Shown in pieces: positions 6,605-8,094 of a DNA stretch of 8,094 bases (the first letter of the stretch is position 1; each line of letters starts with the position of its first letter). The position numbers were made by a program, and so were the translations under genes. Under the pieces are notes generated by a model. The model did not search any database. It was not told the origin of the DNA and saw only the letters and a program-made list of their open reading frames with translations. The stretch lies in the NCBI GenBank assembly GCA_946414975.1, contig CAMKQS010000065.1, positions 1 to 8,094 on the forward strand, in the 5' to 3' direction. The stretch is from an uncultured Caryophanales bacterium (lineage in GTDB: Bacteria > Bacillota_I > Bacilli_A > RF39 > UBA660).

Positions 6605-7491
6605 TATTTATTATCTTTCAACATCTCTCTAACAGTCGTACCTAATGTCGCAATGTTTTGTAAATCTGATGGAACAATAATTTTTGTTGCATTTCCATCT
6701 GCTACAGTCTTTAATGCATCTAAACTCTTTAGAGCAATTACTTTTTCATCTGCTTTAGCATTTTTTATTAGTTCTATACCTTGAGCTTCTGCTTGTTTTA
6801 ATTTTAAAATTGCTTCAGCTTCTCCCTCTGCTTTTTTAATACGTGATTCTTTTTCAGCTTCTGCACGTAGTATTGCACTCTCTTTTTCACCTTCAGCAAT
6901 TAAAATACTACTTCTTTTTTCACCTTCAGCTTTTAATATTGATTCTCTTCTTTCTCGTTCTGCACGCATTTGTTTTTCCATAGCTTCCTGAATTTCTCTT
7001 GGTGGAAAAATATTTTTTAACTCTACTCTATTTACTTTAATTCCCCAAGAATCTGTTGCTTCATCAAGTATTGAACGCATCTTTGAATTAATAATATCAC
7101 GACTTGTTAATGTTTGATCTAGTTCTAATTCTCCTATTATATTACGAAGTGTTGTTGCAGTTAAGTTTTCAATTGCTGATATAGGTTGATCTACTCCATA
7201 TGTATAAAGTTTTGGATCAGTTATTTGAAAATAAACAACTGTATCTATTTGCATAGTTACGTTATCTTTAGTAATAACTGGTTGTGGATCAAAATCTTTT
7301 ACAATCTCTTTTAAATTTACTTGTCTAGATATTCTATCTATAAATGGTATTTTTATGTGCAAACCATTTTGCCATGTTGTATAATATGAACCTAATCTTT
7401 CTATTACGTAAGCTTTTGCTTGTGGTACTACTCTTATATTTGGAATAACAATAATAACAATAATCGCTAAAATAATAAATAATAATAACAT
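6604..7491 (-). CDS. Stomatin-like SPFH/band 7 membrane protein
   Basis: This is a 295-residue member of the stomatin/prohibitin/flotillin (SPFH) superfamily, of the slipin/QmcA type. A single N-terminal membrane segment (about 2-17) is followed by VVPQAKAYVIERLG, the usual opening of the SPFH domain, which runs to about residue 170 and includes IFPPREIQEAM. Then comes a long charged coiled coil with five 11-residue repeats (177-231) and a short hydrophobic tail near 271-283. Such proteins form large ring or cage oligomers on the membrane and gather or control other membrane proteins, often proteases. A clear AAAGGAGA precedes the ATG by 10 bases. The NfeD gene ends two bases upstream and the CPBP protease gene overlaps by one base, so all three are likely made together. 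Length is typical; nothing is missing. Confidence 0.93.
   Translation of the reverse strand: MLLLFIILAIIVIIVIPNIRVVPQAKAYVIERLGSYYTTWQNGLHIKIPFIDRISRQVNLKEIVKDFDPQPVITKDNVTMQIDTVVYFQITDPKLYTYGVDQPISAIENLTATTLRNIIGELELDQTLTSRDIINSKMRSILDEATDSWGIKVNRVELKNIFPPREIQEAMEKQMRAERERRESILKAEGEKRSSILIAEGEKESAILRAEAEKESRIKKAEGEAEAILKLKQAEAQGIELIKNAKADEKVIALKSLDALKTVADGNATKIIVPSDLQNIATLGTTVREMLKDNK
6799..6963 (-). repeat. Five 33-bp repeats coding a hendecad coiled coil in the SPFH gene
   Basis: Codons 177-231 of the SPFH gene form five successive 11-residue units of the pattern AEGEKxSxILx, beginning at residues 177, 188, 199, 210 and 221. The DNA of neighbouring units is alike. TTTTTCACCTTCAGC occurs twice on the plus strand about 33 bases apart (near 6885 and 6918). 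An 11-residue period favours a nearly straight coiled coil, as known for SPFH proteins. Confidence 0.75.
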
Positions 7492-7493
7492 AA

Positions 7494-7910
7494 TTAATCA
7501 ATCTCCTTTACTTTTAATTTTACTCCTTCAATTTTTAGTATTTCAACTACCTTCCCCTTTTTTATTTCTTCATTTGCAATTGCTGTCCACATCTTACCAT
7601 CAACTTTAACCTCACCTGGTTTTAATTTATCTATATCTTGGGTAACAACTCCGTTCATACCTACCACTCTATCTAAATTAGTTCTAGATTCTTTTACTTT
7701 TAATTTTTTCATTAAATAAGGGCGTGTTGTGAACAGTAATACTATACCACCAATTACAAAAATTGCAAACTGAATTTCTATACTATTTATAAATATTGAT
7801 AAAATCATTGATATAATTCCACTTACTACAAACCAAACTGTTGTAAGCTGTACTGTAGATACTTCAATAACAACTAATAATAGTATAATGGTAAGCCATG
7901 CTAAAGTCAC
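7494..7910 (-). CDS. Short NfeD-family membrane protein
   Basis: This is a 138-residue NfeD protein of the short type that lacks the protease-like domain of long NfeD proteins. Two or three membrane segments lie at about 4-17, 23-42 and 46-61. A small beta-barrel (OB-fold) domain follows, about 78-138, with RVVGMNGVVTQDI, the GEVKVDGKMWTAIA strand pair and KGKVVEILKIEG as its recognisable blocks. NfeD proteins are encoded next to stomatin-type proteins and are thought to help them assemble or act, exactly the arrangement here, with a two-base gap to the SPFH gene. The start is GTG at 7908-7910, supported by a near-perfect ribosome-binding site. An overlapping ATG one base upstream is out of frame and meets TGA at once. 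It is the first gene of its transcription unit, and no part appears to be missing. Confidence 0.9.
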   Translation of the reverse strand: MTLAWLTIILLLVVIEVSTVQLTTVWFVVSGIISMILSIFINSIEIQFAIFVIGGIVLLFTTRPYLMKKLKVKESRTNLDRVVGMNGVVTQDIDKLKPGEVKVDGKMWTAIANEEIKKGKVVEILKIEGVKLKVKEID

Positions 7911-7913
7911 ATT

Positions 7914-7922
7914 ATCACCTCT
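7914..7922 (-). promoter_or_regulatory. Strong ribosome-binding site deciding the NfeD GTG start
   Basis: AGAGGTGAT on the minus strand differs by only one base from the Shine-Dalgarno consensus AGGAGGTGAT over this stretch. Its GAGG lies seven bases before the GTG at 7908-7910. This supports the non-ATG start of NfeD. Confidence 0.75.
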
Positions 7923-7932
7923 TTATAGATAG

Positions 7933-7961
7933 ATTATACTAAATATTTAAAATAATTACTA
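7933..7961 (-). promoter_or_regulatory. Probable promoter of the NfeD-SPFH-protease unit
   Basis: A perfect TATAAT -10 box lies at 7933-7938 on the minus strand. The best -35 at 17-base spacing is TAGTAA (7956-7961), which matches only 3 of 6 positions. The spacer is AT-rich and contains the small palindrome TAAATATTTA. Transcription would start near 7926, giving a leader of about 16 bases with the ribosome-binding site. The weak -35 lowers confidence. Confidence 0.5.
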
Positions 7962-8015
7962 GATTTATTATTTGCTTTTAATAAATAATTTATATATTGT
8001 ATTTCTTAACTAATA

Positions 8016-8094
8016 ACTTTTTTTAAAAATTTTTAAAAATATCTGTCAATAACTTTTGAAAATGTCTCAAAAAATTTTAAACATTAACGGGAAA
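8016..8094. other. Non-coding AT-rich sequence with phased A-tracts
   Basis: No open reading frame was found here, and the gene upstream of NfeD is outside the window. Between about 8019 and 8040 runs of five A and five T alternate with a period of 10 bases, which is expected to bend DNA. A perfect TTGACA (8044-8049, minus strand) lies beside it, but the best -10 at 17 bases is TTAAAA (8021-8026), so a second promoter is possible and unproven. Confidence 0.4.

Noticed and set aside
6539..6784. Plus-strand open frame of 81 codons
   Set aside because: It lies entirely opposite the SPFH and protease genes, which are well supported by family motifs. It has no clear ribosome-binding site and matches nothing recognisable, so it is a shadow frame.
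7996..8001. TACAAT on the minus strand as a further -10 box
   Set aside because: The sequence 16-18 bases upstream is a run of A with no resemblance to TTGACA, so it is not supported as a promoter.

Overview
The window is very AT-rich (roughly three quarters A+T or more by eye). Its genes lie head to tail on the minus strand with almost no spacing, and its proteins are rich in Lys, Asn and Ile. Where ribosome-binding sites are clear they are of the GGAGGTGAT type. TGG is used for Trp and TGA ends at least one gene (3706-3708), so the code is the standard bacterial one and not the Mycoplasma code. This fits a low-GC member of the Bacillota, for example a gut-type Bacilli/Erysipelotrichia lineage or a clostridium. 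The sequence alone does not fix the genus. No tRNA, rRNA, mobile element or CRISPR array was seen.

All nine genes are on the minus strand, so transcription runs from high to low coordinates. They fall into three groups.

Group 1 (about 7961 to 5804) is a membrane module: a short NfeD protein, a stomatin-like SPFH protein and a CPBP-family intramembrane protease. The genes are separated by 2 bp and then overlap by 1 bp. A TATAAT promoter and a strong ribosome-binding site precede NfeD. NfeD and stomatin proteins are known partners; the coupled protease is the less usual part.

Group 2 (about 5802 to 654) starts at a very good promoter (TTGATA, 17 bp, TACAAT) placed just past the protease stop codon. 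It encodes an M19-type dipeptidase, an SxxK serine hydrolase resembling the AmiE/YbbE amidase type, an HD-domain phosphohydrolase, a second, divergent SxxK serine hydrolase, and an unrecognised 212-residue protein. Gaps are 1, -4, 9 and 1 bp, and a hairpin-plus-U terminator closes the unit at 654-680. None of the five proteins has an evident signal peptide or membrane segment. My inference is a cytosolic pathway that breaks down imported small peptides, possibly muropeptides or D-amino-acid dipeptides. The dipeptidase and the first serine hydrolase support this best; the roles of the HD protein, the second hydrolase and the last gene are open.

Group 3 (647 to about 14) is a single-gene unit for a small cysteine-containing lipoprotein of unknown function. 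It has its own probable promoter, which overlaps a 19-bp palindrome. The lipoprotein gene is followed by a second inverted repeat (18-41) with a T-run. A Shine-Dalgarno-like GGAGG at the very left edge suggests that another minus-strand gene begins just outside the window.

No stretch longer than 300 bases lacks a gene. The longest, 7911-8094, holds the NfeD promoter and phased A-tracts.
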